Notes: a model not told the origin generated them from the letters alone. Shown: positions 15,668 through 24,743, numbered from the stretch's first letter. The stretch: DNA of 64,000 nucleotides from Litorimonas cladophorae (GCF_014652455.1 NZ_BMYV01000003.1:62001-126000), one strand, 5' to 3'. Made by a program: numbers and translations.

Positions 15668-17186
15668 TACGAACATTATCATAGGGCTAGAGGACAATCA
15701 TACTGTTAAGCCAGCGTATTCGACCTTTTCAAGTCTAGCGGCCAAACATAAAATTGACGTTCTTGTACACGAAGCGGCAAGAGATGACATTAATCGCGAT
15801 AAAAATGTTATTCGCAGAAATATATCTCTCAGTAAGCTCGAAAAATTCCAAGAAATAGGCAAAGTGAAAGGGCTAACAAAAGTTGATCTTGAGAAAGAAT
15901 ACGGCCCGCTCTCAAAACATAATGATGTTGTTGATGCTAGATTACTTAATGCTGTAAAAATCGGTGCTGCTGATTTTCTAGTCACTCAAGATCAAGGTTT
16001 ACATGACCGTGCTCAGAAACATTCTACGGATCTATCGCGTCGGGTTCTTTTTGTAGCCGACGCAGCGCAGTTACTTCAAAGTACTTATGAACCAAAAGAA
16101 GTTCCTATACGTAACGTTGCCGACGTATCTGCACACACCATAAATGTAGAAGATACGTTTTTCGATAGCTTGAGAGATGGTTACGGACGCGAGACTTTCA
16201 ATCAATGGTGGAAAGATAAATGTGTCAAAGGGCGTCGACCATGTTGGGTCGTGTACGATAACGATCAACTAGCAGGATTAATCGTCCGAAAAGATGAGAG
16301 TGGTGACGATACCGATGCTTCGCAGAAACTTAAGAGAATATTGAAAATATGTACCTTCAAAGTGTGCCCTGAAAAAAGAGGCGTTAAGCTGGGGGAGCTA
16401 TTGCTAAAGCAAGCCTTTTGGTACGCGCAATCCAATGATTATGACCTTGCATACTTGACAACATACGCAGAACAAGACGCACTAATAAATCTGTTAGAAT
16501 ATTATGGATTCGAGCACACCTCCACAAAAGGTGACGGTGAATTAATATATGAACGCAGGTTCTCTAACGCGAAGCTCGCAACCTCTGAGGGACAAAATGT
16601 TTTTGATGCCGATCGGCTAAACTACCCTAGATTCGTAACCACTGATAACGTTAGAGCCTTTGGAATTCCAATCAAAGAAGATTATCACGACATCCTTTAT
16701 CCCGATCTTCGAAATGCCGTGCAATCTGATTTGTTTAAGGACGCCGCAGAAAATGGAGTGATGAAGCGTCCGGGAAACACAATCCGAAAAGTATATCTTT
16801 GTAGAGCACCATCAAAGTTAGCTGAACCCGGTTCAATTTTATTTTTCTACAAAAGTAAATCCTCTGAACCACCGTCTCAAGCAATGACAGCTGTGGCCAT
16901 TTTGGAGGAAGTAGCGTTAGCGAATTCGACGAAAGAATTGATGCAATTAACTGGCGGCAGATCGGTGTATAGCGAGTCCGAATTGCAGGGCTGGCGAGCC
17001 GATGAAAAGCCCGTAAAAGTCATCAACTACCTGCTCGTAGGTTACATAGATCCGCCAATAGAGTTGCAAGAACTTCGCGAAAGAAAAGTTGTAACGGGCA
17101 AGAACCCACCTCAATCAATTTATGAGCTACGAGGAGAAAAATTGACGAGCCTTCTGCAACGAATAAACTTAGGTTTCGAAGTTTGA
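15642..17186 (+). CDS. PIN nuclease-GNAT acetyltransferase-ASCH/PUA-like fusion, probable toxin or effector
   Basis: 514 residues with three parts. Residues 1-150 are a PIN domain: YIIDTN with Asp9, Glu44 (VHEAARDD), Asp98 (VVDARLLNA) and Asp117 (LVTQDQGL), so the four acidic metal-binding positions are intact. Residues about 172-307 fit a GNAT fold: VVYDNDQLAGLIV, the acetyl-CoA loop KRGVKLGELLL (245-255) and LLEYYGFEHT. Residues about 380-495 look PUA/ASCH-like: VYLCRAPSKLAEPGSILFFY, then AILEEV and a C-terminal PPQSIYEL that parallels PPQSFLYA in the upstream protein. PIN domains are RNases and toxin-type GNATs acetylate aminoacyl-tRNA; which activity dominates is unknown. Translation is coupled to the HTH-ASCH gene. 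Confidence 0.78.
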   Translation: MSSQSYIIDTNIIIGLEDNHTVKPAYSTFSSLAAKHKIDVLVHEAARDDINRDKNVIRRNISLSKLEKFQEIGKVKGLTKVDLEKEYGPLSKHNDVVDARLLNAVKIGAADFLVTQDQGLHDRAQKHSTDLSRRVLFVADAAQLLQSTYEPKEVPIRNVADVSAHTINVEDTFFDSLRDGYGRETFNQWWKDKCVKGRRPCWVVYDNDQLAGLIVRKDESGDDTDASQKLKRILKICTFKVCPEKRGVKLGELLLKQAFWYAQSNDYDLAYLTTYAEQDALINLLEYYGFEHTSTKGDGELIYERRFSNAKLATSEGQNVFDADRLNYPRFVTTDNVRAFGIPIKEDYHDILYPDLRNAVQSDLFKDAAENGVMKRPGNTIRKVYLCRAPSKLAEPGSILFFYKSKSSEPPSQAMTAVAILEEVALANSTKELMQLTGGRSVYSESELQGWRADEKPVKVINYLLVGYIDPPIELQELRERKVVTGKNPPQSIYELRGEKLTSLLQRINLGFEV

Positions 17187-17208
17187 TTGAAGGCTCTAAA
17201 TAACACTA

Positions 17209-19086
17209 CTACCCCGCCTTCTCCGCCGCAATGTAATTATCTATCACTCGCCCCAAAACCGTCATCGGAACGCTGCCACCTAAGACCAACGCGTCATTGA
17301 AACGGCGGAAGTCGAATTTATCGCCTAACTCCGCTTTGGCTTTCTCGCGCAATCTATTGATGGCGGAGTGGCCAACTTTATAGCCGAGGGCTTGGCCGGG
17401 CCATGCGCAGTAGCGATCGACTTCGCCGCGCACTTCTTCGGGGTTAGAGCCGTTATTTTCGACGAACCACTGATTGGCTTCTTCACGGGTCCAACGCTTG
17501 GCGTGCAGCCCCGTATCAACAACGAGACGACAGGCGCGGAACGCCAGCGATTGCAGATAGCCCAAACGCCCAACAGGGAAATCATCATAGACGCCAAGTT
17601 CGTCCGCGATTTGTTGTGCGTAGAGTGCCCAGCCTTCGGAATAGGCATTGAACGCCAGCAGAGAGCGCGTGAGCGATTGTTTAAACGCATATTCACCCTG
17701 CCAGACATGACCCGGAATGGCTTCGTGATAGGTCAGGTCCGCGAGGTTGAATTTATTGTGCAAATCGGTCGAGCGTAGGTTGATCCAGAAATGTCCCGGC
17801 TGCGTGCCATCAATCGACCCTGCCCCACCATAAGCCCCCGGCGCGCCGGCTTCGACATCGGGGGAAATGCGTTCAACTTTGAGGAAGCCCGGCACAAGTG
17901 TCTCAAAGGCTTGTGGCATACGTCCGCGGATATCGGTTACGGCATCCTCGATGAAGCTCATAATTTCGGCGCGGCCCGCGTCACCTTCTTTGAAGTGATA
18001 GCGTTTATCCGCACCCAGCGCCGACATACGCGCGCCAACACTGCCTTGGCTGTAGCCGACAGACTGGAGGATGGGTTCCATCCGCGCGTGGAGGCTGGCC
18101 AGCTCATCAAGGCCCATTTGGTGGACTTCATCGGCGGTCATAGTCGTCGTCGTGCTCGCCTTGATCGTCCAATCATAATAGGCGTCGCCGTCGGGTTTTG
18201 CCCAGACGCCTGCATCGGAATTGGCACGCGGCGCGAGAGCTTCGAGGGCTTCGATTTGGCGGATCAGCGCGGGGATGACGTCTTGGGTTGCGATGGACAC
18301 CGCTTTGTCTTCATAGGCCCCGAATGCTTTCCCGCGTGTGGCCACGGATTGCACCAAACCCCATTCGACAGGCGCACGGTCGCGCGCCCCGCGAAGTTGG
18401 CCAAGCGTTTTCTCCATCAGGAAGTCAGGGAGGATCACACCCTTTGCGCCATCGGCGATGACGCGCTCCGTCTCTCCATCCAACTGCGCGGCATAGGCTT
18501 GCATACGGGTGAGATAGGCGTCAGCGTCATCGGCGCTCTCAATGGCGTGGGAGGCGTCGAGGAAGCTCGGAATTTCAACAAAGGCGCCCGTGTTCTGCGC
18601 CACGGCATAGGGTGAATTGCGATAGGACCAATTATAGTTCAGTTGCGCGACATCGCCATAGGGGAAGTTGAACCCTTCGGTGGCGCGTTCAAAGACAGAG
18701 GTTACGACATCCATATCCAGCGCAATCTCTGGAGAGAGGGCGTCAGTGTCGACACCTTGTAATTTCCCAAGCAAGGCGCGTACGTCCCCTGCAATTTTTT
18801 GCTGTCCTGCAATAGAGCGATCCGTCAGTTGCGATTTCAACGCCGCATATTCCCCCGTGGCGATACCAACACTCGACGCGGTTTCAGGATAGGCGCGGAG
18901 CATGAAGTCTTTGGCATTATCGAGGACAGCCAAGGCGCCTGCGTCGGGCCCGGAATGCGTCGCGTCTTCGCTTGTCTGTTTCAAATCAGATATTGATTCT
19001 GGATTGGAGCACCCTGCCCCCAAAAGTCCTGTCATGGCCGCTGCGGCAGCAGATGTTTGTAAAACTGTGCGACGGGAAAACTTCAT
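17209..19086 (-). CDS. Tat-exported DUF885 family lipoprotein
   Basis: 625 residues from the ATG at 19086, chosen because it begins the twin-arginine signal MKFSRRTVLQTSAAA; upstream in-frame Met codons add only a charged extension. A lipobox-like LLGAGCS follows, so the protein is probably a Tat-exported lipoprotein. DUF885 proteins resemble M32-like metallopeptidases; the zinc motif is visible as YHEAIPGH (about residue 465), an HExxxGH variant, with a distant ENQxF-like helix. Substrate is unknown. It lies downstream of the YbdK-type ligase gene on the same strand, with 79 bases between, so they may be co-transcribed. Confidence 0.85.
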   Translation of the reverse strand: MKFSRRTVLQTSAAAAAMTGLLGAGCSNPESISDLKQTSEDATHSGPDAGALAVLDNAKDFMLRAYPETASSVGIATGEYAALKSQLTDRSIAGQQKIAGDVRALLGKLQGVDTDALSPEIALDMDVVTSVFERATEGFNFPYGDVAQLNYNWSYRNSPYAVAQNTGAFVEIPSFLDASHAIESADDADAYLTRMQAYAAQLDGETERVIADGAKGVILPDFLMEKTLGQLRGARDRAPVEWGLVQSVATRGKAFGAYEDKAVSIATQDVIPALIRQIEALEALAPRANSDAGVWAKPDGDAYYDWTIKASTTTTMTADEVHQMGLDELASLHARMEPILQSVGYSQGSVGARMSALGADKRYHFKEGDAGRAEIMSFIEDAVTDIRGRMPQAFETLVPGFLKVERISPDVEAGAPGAYGGAGSIDGTQPGHFWINLRSTDLHNKFNLADLTYHEAIPGHVWQGEYAFKQSLTRSLLAFNAYSEGWALYAQQIADELGVYDDFPVGRLGYLQSLAFRACRLVVDTGLHAKRWTREEANQWFVENNGSNPEEVRGEVDRYCAWPGQALGYKVGHSAINRLREKAKAELGDKFDFRRFNDALVLGGSVPMTVLGRVIDNYIAAEKAG

Positions 19087-19165
19087 GGCGGACCTCATAG
19101 ATAATGACAGTCTGTGTTTGCGATGAAATGCGCGCGTTGGCAATGCGCAGAACGTGATCCTTTCC

Positions 19166-20293
19166 CTAAATACCCGCCACAGTTTCCTTGACCAAGTGAT
19201 CTACCACCGCGTTGAACGCATCGCGCTTTCGCAGGCCCGCCGTGCGCGCTTGTTCATAGACTTCGGTTTGCCGGCAGGCGGAACTGCCGCGGCGAATAAT
19301 CTCTCTCGCATTCTCGACTTCAGCTAGGCACCCCAGCGCGTCTGCGTCTTCAGATATCCACGCAATTAATTCTTCTAAAATATCGGAATATGGCACTGAT
19401 TTCCCGCTACCGAAATCTATCAATTGCCCCGTCACACCATGACGTTGCGCCATCCACCGATTTTCACTGATCAGGAAGGCGGGATAAACGCGCCATTTCA
19501 TATTATCTTGCTTGAGGCGTAAAATTCGCCGCGTCAGCGCTTGGTATATTGCGGTCACTGTGATGGCATCATCCAGCCGCGTGCAGACGTCACACACACG
19601 CATTTCCAGCGTCGGAAAATTGTGGCTGGGGCGAATGTCCCACCAGATTTTCGTCGAATCCTCAATCGCGCCAGCCTTCACAATCGCATCAATCAAACGC
19701 TCATATTCGGAAAAGCTTTCAATTTCTTCTGGGATGCCTGTGCGTGGCATACCGTCAAAAACAGACAGGCGGTAAGACTTCATCCCCATTGCCTGCCCTT
19801 CCCAAAACGGCGAGCTGGTGGTGAGCGCCAACATGTGCGGCAGAAAATATCGGATTTGATTTTGCACATCGATGCGGTGCTCGGGATCTTCCAACCCAAT
19901 ATGCACATGCATGCCACAAATCATCATGCGTCGGATCGCGCCCTGCATATCACTGACCAGCTTTGCATAGCGTTCGCCTTGGGTGGGCAATTGTCGTTTC
20001 CACGGAGTGAAAGGATGCGTAGAGGCGGCCATCAACGCCATGCCCATATCATCGGCGATGCGTGCGATTTCGCCCCGCATATTGGCAATTTGTTCTCGCA
20101 CTTCGGCGGCGGTCTCGCAAACATCTGTGGCAATTTCGATCTGACAGCGTAAAAATTCGGGCGTCACGCGCGGACCAATCGCCTCGCGGCAAGCGCGGAA
20201 AAACCCCTTTGGCGGGTTACCCATGACATTGCGCGTCTCGGGATTCACGAGGAGATATTCCTCTTCCACGCCCAATGTTAGCTTCGCCACCAT
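19166..20293 (-). CDS. ybdK: carboxylate-amine ligase, GCS2/YbdK type
   Basis: 375 residues of the glutamate-cysteine ligase family 2. The N-terminal motif LGVEEEYLLV carries the Glu residues that bind magnesium, MMICGMHVHIGL is the characteristic His-containing loop, and WWDIRPSHNFPTLEMRVCD is the Arg-containing ATP/substrate region. YbdK itself shows weak gamma-glutamylcysteine synthetase activity in vitro; the physiological substrate is not settled. Length and start match the family. It is the first gene of a possible pair with the DUF885 peptidase-like gene. Confidence 0.9.
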   Translation of the reverse strand: MVAKLTLGVEEEYLLVNPETRNVMGNPPKGFFRACREAIGPRVTPEFLRCQIEIATDVCETAAEVREQIANMRGEIARIADDMGMALMAASTHPFTPWKRQLPTQGERYAKLVSDMQGAIRRMMICGMHVHIGLEDPEHRIDVQNQIRYFLPHMLALTTSSPFWEGQAMGMKSYRLSVFDGMPRTGIPEEIESFSEYERLIDAIVKAGAIEDSTKIWWDIRPSHNFPTLEMRVCDVCTRLDDAITVTAIYQALTRRILRLKQDNMKWRVYPAFLISENRWMAQRHGVTGQLIDFGSGKSVPYSDILEELIAWISEDADALGCLAEVENAREIIRRGSSACRQTEVYEQARTAGLRKRDAFNAVVDHLVKETVAGI

Positions 20294-20423
20294 TATAGAC
20301 CGCTATCAGCTTCATGGGGTGAATGCAAAACCCCGTCAAAAGGCCTTGCACGGAGCGTTTGATAGGCTATATCGCGCTCCTTATTGGATACCGCTCATCC
20401 GATATGACGATTACCTCTGTTTT

Positions 20424-20514
20424 GGTGGGGTGGCCGAGTGGTTTAAGGCGCACGCTTGGAAAGCGTGTTTAGGTTTGTAGCCTAACGTGGGTTCGAATCC
20501 CATCCCCACCTCCA
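20424..20514 (+). tRNA. tRNA-Ser(GGA)
   Basis: A 91-base class II tRNA. The acceptor stem is GGTGGGG (20424-20430) with CCCCACC (20504-20510). The anticodon stem CACGC/GCGTG encloses the loop TTGGAAA, giving anticodon GGA at 20458-20460. A long variable arm (TAGGTT TGT AGCCTA) and a TTCGAAT T-loop follow. CCA is encoded at 20512-20514. The base at the discriminator position (20511) reads T, whereas serine tRNAs nearly always have G. Confidence 0.95.
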
Positions 20515-20675
20515 GCAGCACACCAAAAGCCATTAAAATAATTGTCCTAAACTCTGATCACGAGATGGCAGCGCCAATTCACCCCCAACTCAATTGGAAT
20601 TAGCAAAATCCCAAAACTAAAAAGTGTCACCGTTCGCGACACTCATTCAACATACTCTTAGCGTTGGCCAAATTC

Positions 20676-20705
20676 ATACGCGCCAGGGAACGGACTGGCG
20701 CGTAT
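20676..20705 (-). terminator. stem-loop downstream of the adhesin gene
   Basis: ATACGCGCCA (20676-20685) and TGGCGCGTAT (20696-20705) form a perfect ten-pair stem with a ten-base loop. It lies 25 bases past the adhesin stop codon on the minus strand. The following T-content (GAATTTGG) is weak. The 215-base gap between tRNA-Ser and the adhesin holds nothing else except a small AGTGTC/GACACT hairpin at 20623-20643. Confidence 0.55.
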
Positions 20706-20729
20706 TGTTAGAATATTGGAGTGGCTATA

Positions 20730-23700
20730 CTACCCGCCGATGCGGCCTTGCAATCTGACGACTGCGGCTTCGCCAGAGGTAGCGCCTGAGAGGCCGAATG
20801 ACCATTTGTCGGTTGTTTTGGAGCGGAACTGAATACCGCCGCCAAAGCCAGTTTCGGCTCCGCCATATCCATCATCATAAAGCGCCAGGCCACCCGCGAC
20901 TGACCAGGTTTCATTTGAGCCAAGATAGAGATCAGGGAGTGAGGCCAAGGCCGCAGACCCATTACGGATATTATCAATCGCTTTTGCGTTTCCGAGAATG
21001 GCATCCGTGTTCACAGCTATTGCTGATGTATTGGACGCAATGGCAAGTGTGTTCCCCTCAATCCGCTCTGAGTTCACCGCGATAGCAGCGCTATTCACTT
21101 CGACGGATTCCGCAACAACGGGATTAAACCCAAGCGATTGTGCGGGTGCCTGTTCGCTTTGGCGGTTCAAGTTTGAGCCGATCACATCGGATGAAACACC
21201 TGTGAGTTCTGAACCGCCAGCACCGTCGCGAGACGTTCCGACTTCACCAAGCGTTTCACTTGGATCAGACAACGCCGTCAAGCTCGTTTCGAAGTCTGTC
21301 TCGGTTTCAACACCCGTGCTTTGTGACATAGTCACAGGCGTATCTGCGGCAGATTTTGTCGTCCCTGCGGGCGCGGAGGGGTTAGCGCCGCTCCCTTCGA
21401 GTGTTGTGACACGGCCTTCCAAGCCATCGACTTGCGCCTGTAAAGCGCCGCCATCAGACGCCAAATTTCCATTTGCGTCTGTCGTCAATAATCCGACGAT
21501 GGCGCCTTGGCGGGATAAAGATAAGGCCGATACGATACCTGGCATCACATAGGTCGTGGTGCTCGCTCCAAACATCATTTGATTATCAGCGCTCGTGATC
21601 GCATCTGCACCAATCGCGGTGGAGCGAGTAAAGCCCGCATTAGCGCTGTCACCTAAAGCGACAGATTGATTGCCTGAGGCTTGCGCATCCGCACCGAGCG
21701 CTGTTGAGCTAAAGCCCGTCGCATCTGCGCCTTCACCAATCGCTGTCGCATCATTCTTATCTGCGACGGAACCAGCACCTAAAGCCGTTGCAGCAATCCC
21801 CGATGCAGACGCATCTTGCCCGACAGCGGTGGCGTTTGTGTTCGTGGCTTCGGAGTCATCGCCCAAAGCTGAAGACGCTGCGCCAGAAGCGACCGCATCC
21901 GCACCCAACGCCGTCGCGCTGAAGTTCGTCGCATTTGCCATTTGGCCGATGGCTGTGGCATCCGTTGAACTCGCAATAGCTTCACCGCCAATGGCAATGC
22001 CATTGACGCCTGTGGCTTCTGATCCCGTTCCGATGGCGACAGCATTCACGGCTGTGGCTTCCGCACCTTCCGTGACGAGGGTACCGCCAACCTCTGTATA
22101 GGTCGCACCGCCCAGCGCGACTGCGCCGACAGCAGAGGCTTGCGCGCCTTCATTGAAGTTCGTTCCGCCACCCAGCGCAACCGCGCCATCGCGAGAGGCT
22201 TGCGTCCGTCCGCCGATGGCGACGCCATTGCGCGCTGTCGATGTTGAGGCAAAACCAACCGCAACAGCATTATTGGCTGACGCCCGTGAGAACGCCCCCA
22301 TAGAGAAGGTGTGAGAGGCAGAGGCCCGCGCGCTATCACCAATGGAAATGGCGTTAATTCCTGTCGCCTCGGCCTTTACGCCAATCGCGATGGCATCCAC
22401 TTGGTTGGCAAGCGTACCTGACCCCAGCGCGACGGCATTATCGCCAGAACTTTGTGCGCCTGCTGTGATCAGCGTGTTGTCTAATGTGCTATAGACCGCG
22501 CCACCTAATGCTACAGAGCCTGCACCAGACGCTTGGGCCGCCTCATTGATCAACGAGGATGTGGCAAGGTCAATAGTGACATCGCCGCCTCCAATCGCAG
22601 TCCCACCAACTCCCGTCGCTTGCGCATTATGCCCCAGTGCGCTCGCATTTGATTCCGATGCATCTGAACTTGCACCAATTGCGGTGGCGCCCCCTGCCGC
22701 GGCATTTGACAGGCGTCCTAGTGCGCTAGTGAATTGTTCCGATGCAACAGCGGCAGAGCCGAGTGAGGTTGAACCCGTACCAGTCGCTTGAGAGAAAGCG
22801 CCAACACTGCTCGAATCTTGAGCGGATGCGTTCGAGACGGCCCCGATGGCTGTGGCTCTTAAACCTGTGGCTTGAGACAAAGCCCCCAATGTGCTGGCGT
22901 TGATATTTGATGCAATCGACCCCGCACCGACCGCTGTCGCTTGCGCACCCGTCGCATCAGAATTTGCACCAATGGCGGTCGCATTCTCCGCGAGGGCTTG
23001 CGCAATATATCCAAAGGCAGTCGCATTTTCAGCCGTAGCTTCGGAGAAGGCAGCAACGGCAGTCGATTGAAGGTCTGTCGCGCGAGATAAATAGCCAACC
23101 GCGTTAGAGTTTTGACCCGAGGCCAGAGACGCCGCACCAATGGCGCTACTATGGAGCCCCGAAGCTCCGGCTGAATAGCCCAAAGCACTGGAATTTGTAC
23201 TTGTTGCACCAGCATTGCCACCAATAGCGGTGGCTTGAACGCTAAGGGCTTGCGAGGCTTGGCCGAAGGCACTTGAATTCCCCGCAGTTGCCCTAGCGTT
23301 AGCCCCGATTGCTGAGGACCGAAGGCCGCTCGCGAGCGCACTTGCCCCAACTCCCGTGCTATCTGTCGCTGAACTCATCGCGCCGTTGCCCACTGCCAAG
23401 GAACTTTCCCCAGTCGCGGCCGAAAAACTCCCAAGCGCAATGGAATCAAGGCCTGCAGCATTTGCATCCCGGCCAATAGCTGTTGAACCAAAAATAGAAT
23501 ATGAATTTTGACCGATGGAGGTAGAAGATTCTCCTATGGCCTCTGCAGCGTTTCCTACAGCTGTTGATTCTCTACCGCTCGCTTCAGATTCATATCCCAG
23601 CGCCGTTGAGCTCACGCCTGACGCGTCCGAAAGCGAGCCAATGGCTGTTGCAGTGTCGGTTGCGGCATTTGCAAAAGCTCCGATTGCAGTAGCATTAAGG

Positions 23701-24608
23701 CCTGCGGCTTGCGCAGAAAATCCGAATGCACTCGCATTATCTTGCAATGCACGTGCGTTTGCTCCGAAAGCGCTGGCTCTAAAATCCTGCGCAGTTGCAA
23801 GTGCTCCGAACGCGCTAGAATTTTCCTTTGAAGCTAACGAAGCCGTTCCAAAAGAGGAACTTTGCGCACCTGAGGCAGATGCGCCCGCCCCAACCGCAAC
23901 TGCACTGGCAGAGGTTGCTTCTGCATTTGCCCCTAGTGCAACGCTAGATGATCCAGCGACGTTTGCTGAAAACCCGATTGCGACACCATTGTTAGCGGCG
24001 CCTGTCACAGATGCCGCTGAGCCTAATGCGACTGCCCCATCCGTCGCGGCTGTAGATTGATTGCCGATTGCGATTGCGTCATTACCTGAAGCGAGTGCGC
24101 CGACTTCATTCGTTGACCCGCTACCACCCCCAATTGCGATAGATTGCGTGCCTGTGGCCCGAGCCGCGCTGCCAGGACTGCCGCCGCCGCCCAAAGCTAA
24201 AGAATCGGTTGCTGTTGCTTGAGCATTAGTCCCAACAGCCGTTGCTTGCTCAGCTGTAGCCTGAGAAGATGTCCCTAGCGCCACCGCACCGAATGCGGTT
24301 GCATCAGCCGAAGCCCCTAAAGCGATACTCGCTTCACCGCTAGCTACCGTATTCCATCCAAGAGCCGTAGAGTCGGCACCTGACGCAATTGCAGTGATAC
24401 CACAAGCCAGACTACGGTCATCATCAGATGAGTTCGCCGTGCCATCATTATCCGTAGACCCCAAATCGACGTTTCCGTCATTATCGCGATCTAACAAACA
24501 GTCATCCGCAAAGGCGGCTTGGGGGATGAATGCAATCGGTAGAGCGATGGCTAAAGCCAAGCTGGCAACGCCAGACCCGAGAATAGATTTGAAATTTAAC
24601 TGTGTCAT
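20730..24608 (-). CDS. YadA-head-repeat trimeric-autotransporter-like adhesin
   Basis: 1292 residues from the ATG at 24608, chosen because it starts a clean signal peptide (MTQLNFKSILGSGV to QAAFA, cleavage before DDC). A short Asp-rich segment (DRDNDGNVD, then DNDG) resembles calcium-binding thrombospondin-3 repeats. Then about 900 residues of YadA-head-type repeats of roughly 14 residues (ATALG, ASG, SSAIG pattern) build a left-handed beta-roll. A low-complexity linker and a coiled-coil-like stalk (VNSERIEGNTLAIASNTSAI) lead to a short C-terminal barrel segment (WSVAGGLALYDDG to the end), which fits a YadA anchor. The very C-terminus (RIGG) lacks the usual final aromatic. Role: surface adhesion or biofilm, by family. 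Divergent from a LuxR-type regulator. Confidence 0.85.
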   Translation of the reverse strand: MTQLNFKSILGSGVASLALAIALPIAFIPQAAFADDCLLDRDNDGNVDLGSTDNDGTANSSDDDRSLACGITAIASGADSTALGWNTVASGEASIALGASADATAFGAVALGTSSQATAEQATAVGTNAQATATDSLALGGGGSPGSAARATGTQSIAIGGGSGSTNEVGALASGNDAIAIGNQSTAATDGAVALGSAASVTGAANNGVAIGFSANVAGSSSVALGANAEATSASAVAVGAGASASGAQSSSFGTASLASKENSSAFGALATAQDFRASAFGANARALQDNASAFGFSAQAAGLNATAIGAFANAATDTATAIGSLSDASGVSSTALGYESEASGRESTAVGNAAEAIGESSTSIGQNSYSIFGSTAIGRDANAAGLDSIALGSFSAATGESSLAVGNGAMSSATDSTGVGASALASGLRSSAIGANARATAGNSSAFGQASQALSVQATAIGGNAGATSTNSSALGYSAGASGLHSSAIGAASLASGQNSNAVGYLSRATDLQSTAVAAFSEATAENATAFGYIAQALAENATAIGANSDATGAQATAVGAGSIASNINASTLGALSQATGLRATAIGAVSNASAQDSSSVGAFSQATGTGSTSLGSAAVASEQFTSALGRLSNAAAGGATAIGASSDASESNASALGHNAQATGVGGTAIGGGDVTIDLATSSLINEAAQASGAGSVALGGAVYSTLDNTLITAGAQSSGDNAVALGSGTLANQVDAIAIGVKAEATGINAISIGDSARASASHTFSMGAFSRASANNAVAVGFASTSTARNGVAIGGRTQASRDGAVALGGGTNFNEGAQASAVGAVALGGATYTEVGGTLVTEGAEATAVNAVAIGTGSEATGVNGIAIGGEAIASSTDATAIGQMANATNFSATALGADAVASGAASSALGDDSEATNTNATAVGQDASASGIAATALGAGSVADKNDATAIGEGADATGFSSTALGADAQASGNQSVALGDSANAGFTRSTAIGADAITSADNQMMFGASTTTYVMPGIVSALSLSRQGAIVGLLTTDANGNLASDGGALQAQVDGLEGRVTTLEGSGANPSAPAGTTKSAADTPVTMSQSTGVETETDFETSLTALSDPSETLGEVGTSRDGAGGSELTGVSSDVIGSNLNRQSEQAPAQSLGFNPVVAESVEVNSAAIAVNSERIEGNTLAIASNTSAIAVNTDAILGNAKAIDNIRNGSAALASLPDLYLGSNETWSVAGGLALYDDGYGGAETGFGGGIQFRSKTTDKWSFGLSGATSGEAAVVRLQGRIGG
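21560..24400 (-). repeat. degenerate 42-bp tandem repeat encoding the YadA-head array
   Basis: The adhesin coding sequence is a long run of degenerate 42-base units, each giving about 14 residues with the ALG/AIG...ASG consensus, some units longer. Copies are diverged at DNA level, so recent slippage is not obvious, but recombination among units could change protein length. Boundaries are approximate. Confidence 0.75.
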
Positions 24609-24645
24609 TATACGCTCTCTGCTTGCGATTACCGATAAGAAAATA

Positions 24646-24666
24646 GCCATCGGCAACGCCGATGGC
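24646..24666 (-). terminator. terminator-like hairpin in the adhesin leader (possible attenuator)
   Basis: GCCATCGGC (24646-24654) and GCCGATGGC (24658-24666) pair perfectly around a three-base loop. On the minus strand the stem is followed directly by TATTTTCTTAT, the layout of an intrinsic terminator. It lies 38 bases upstream of the adhesin start codon, downstream of where the promoter must be, so it could attenuate adhesin transcription or end a leader RNA. Both readings are inference. Confidence 0.5.
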
Positions 24667-24743
24667 CTATTGAATGGTTGCGCCCCCGCACCCCGTTTCA
24701 GTTCAATGCTGGAGGCGTAAATCGGGATTTCCATTGAGTCATT

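Noticed and set aside
17791-18615. A 274-codon plus-strand open frame opposite the DUF885 gene
   Set aside because: It is antisense to a gene with recognised family motifs and a Tat signal; its composition is typical of a shadow frame in GC-rich DNA.
21670-24060. Several plus-strand open frames of 80-180 codons opposite the adhesin
   Set aside because: The Ala/Pro/Ser-rich repetitive translations mirror the repeat DNA of the adhesin and are not independent genes.
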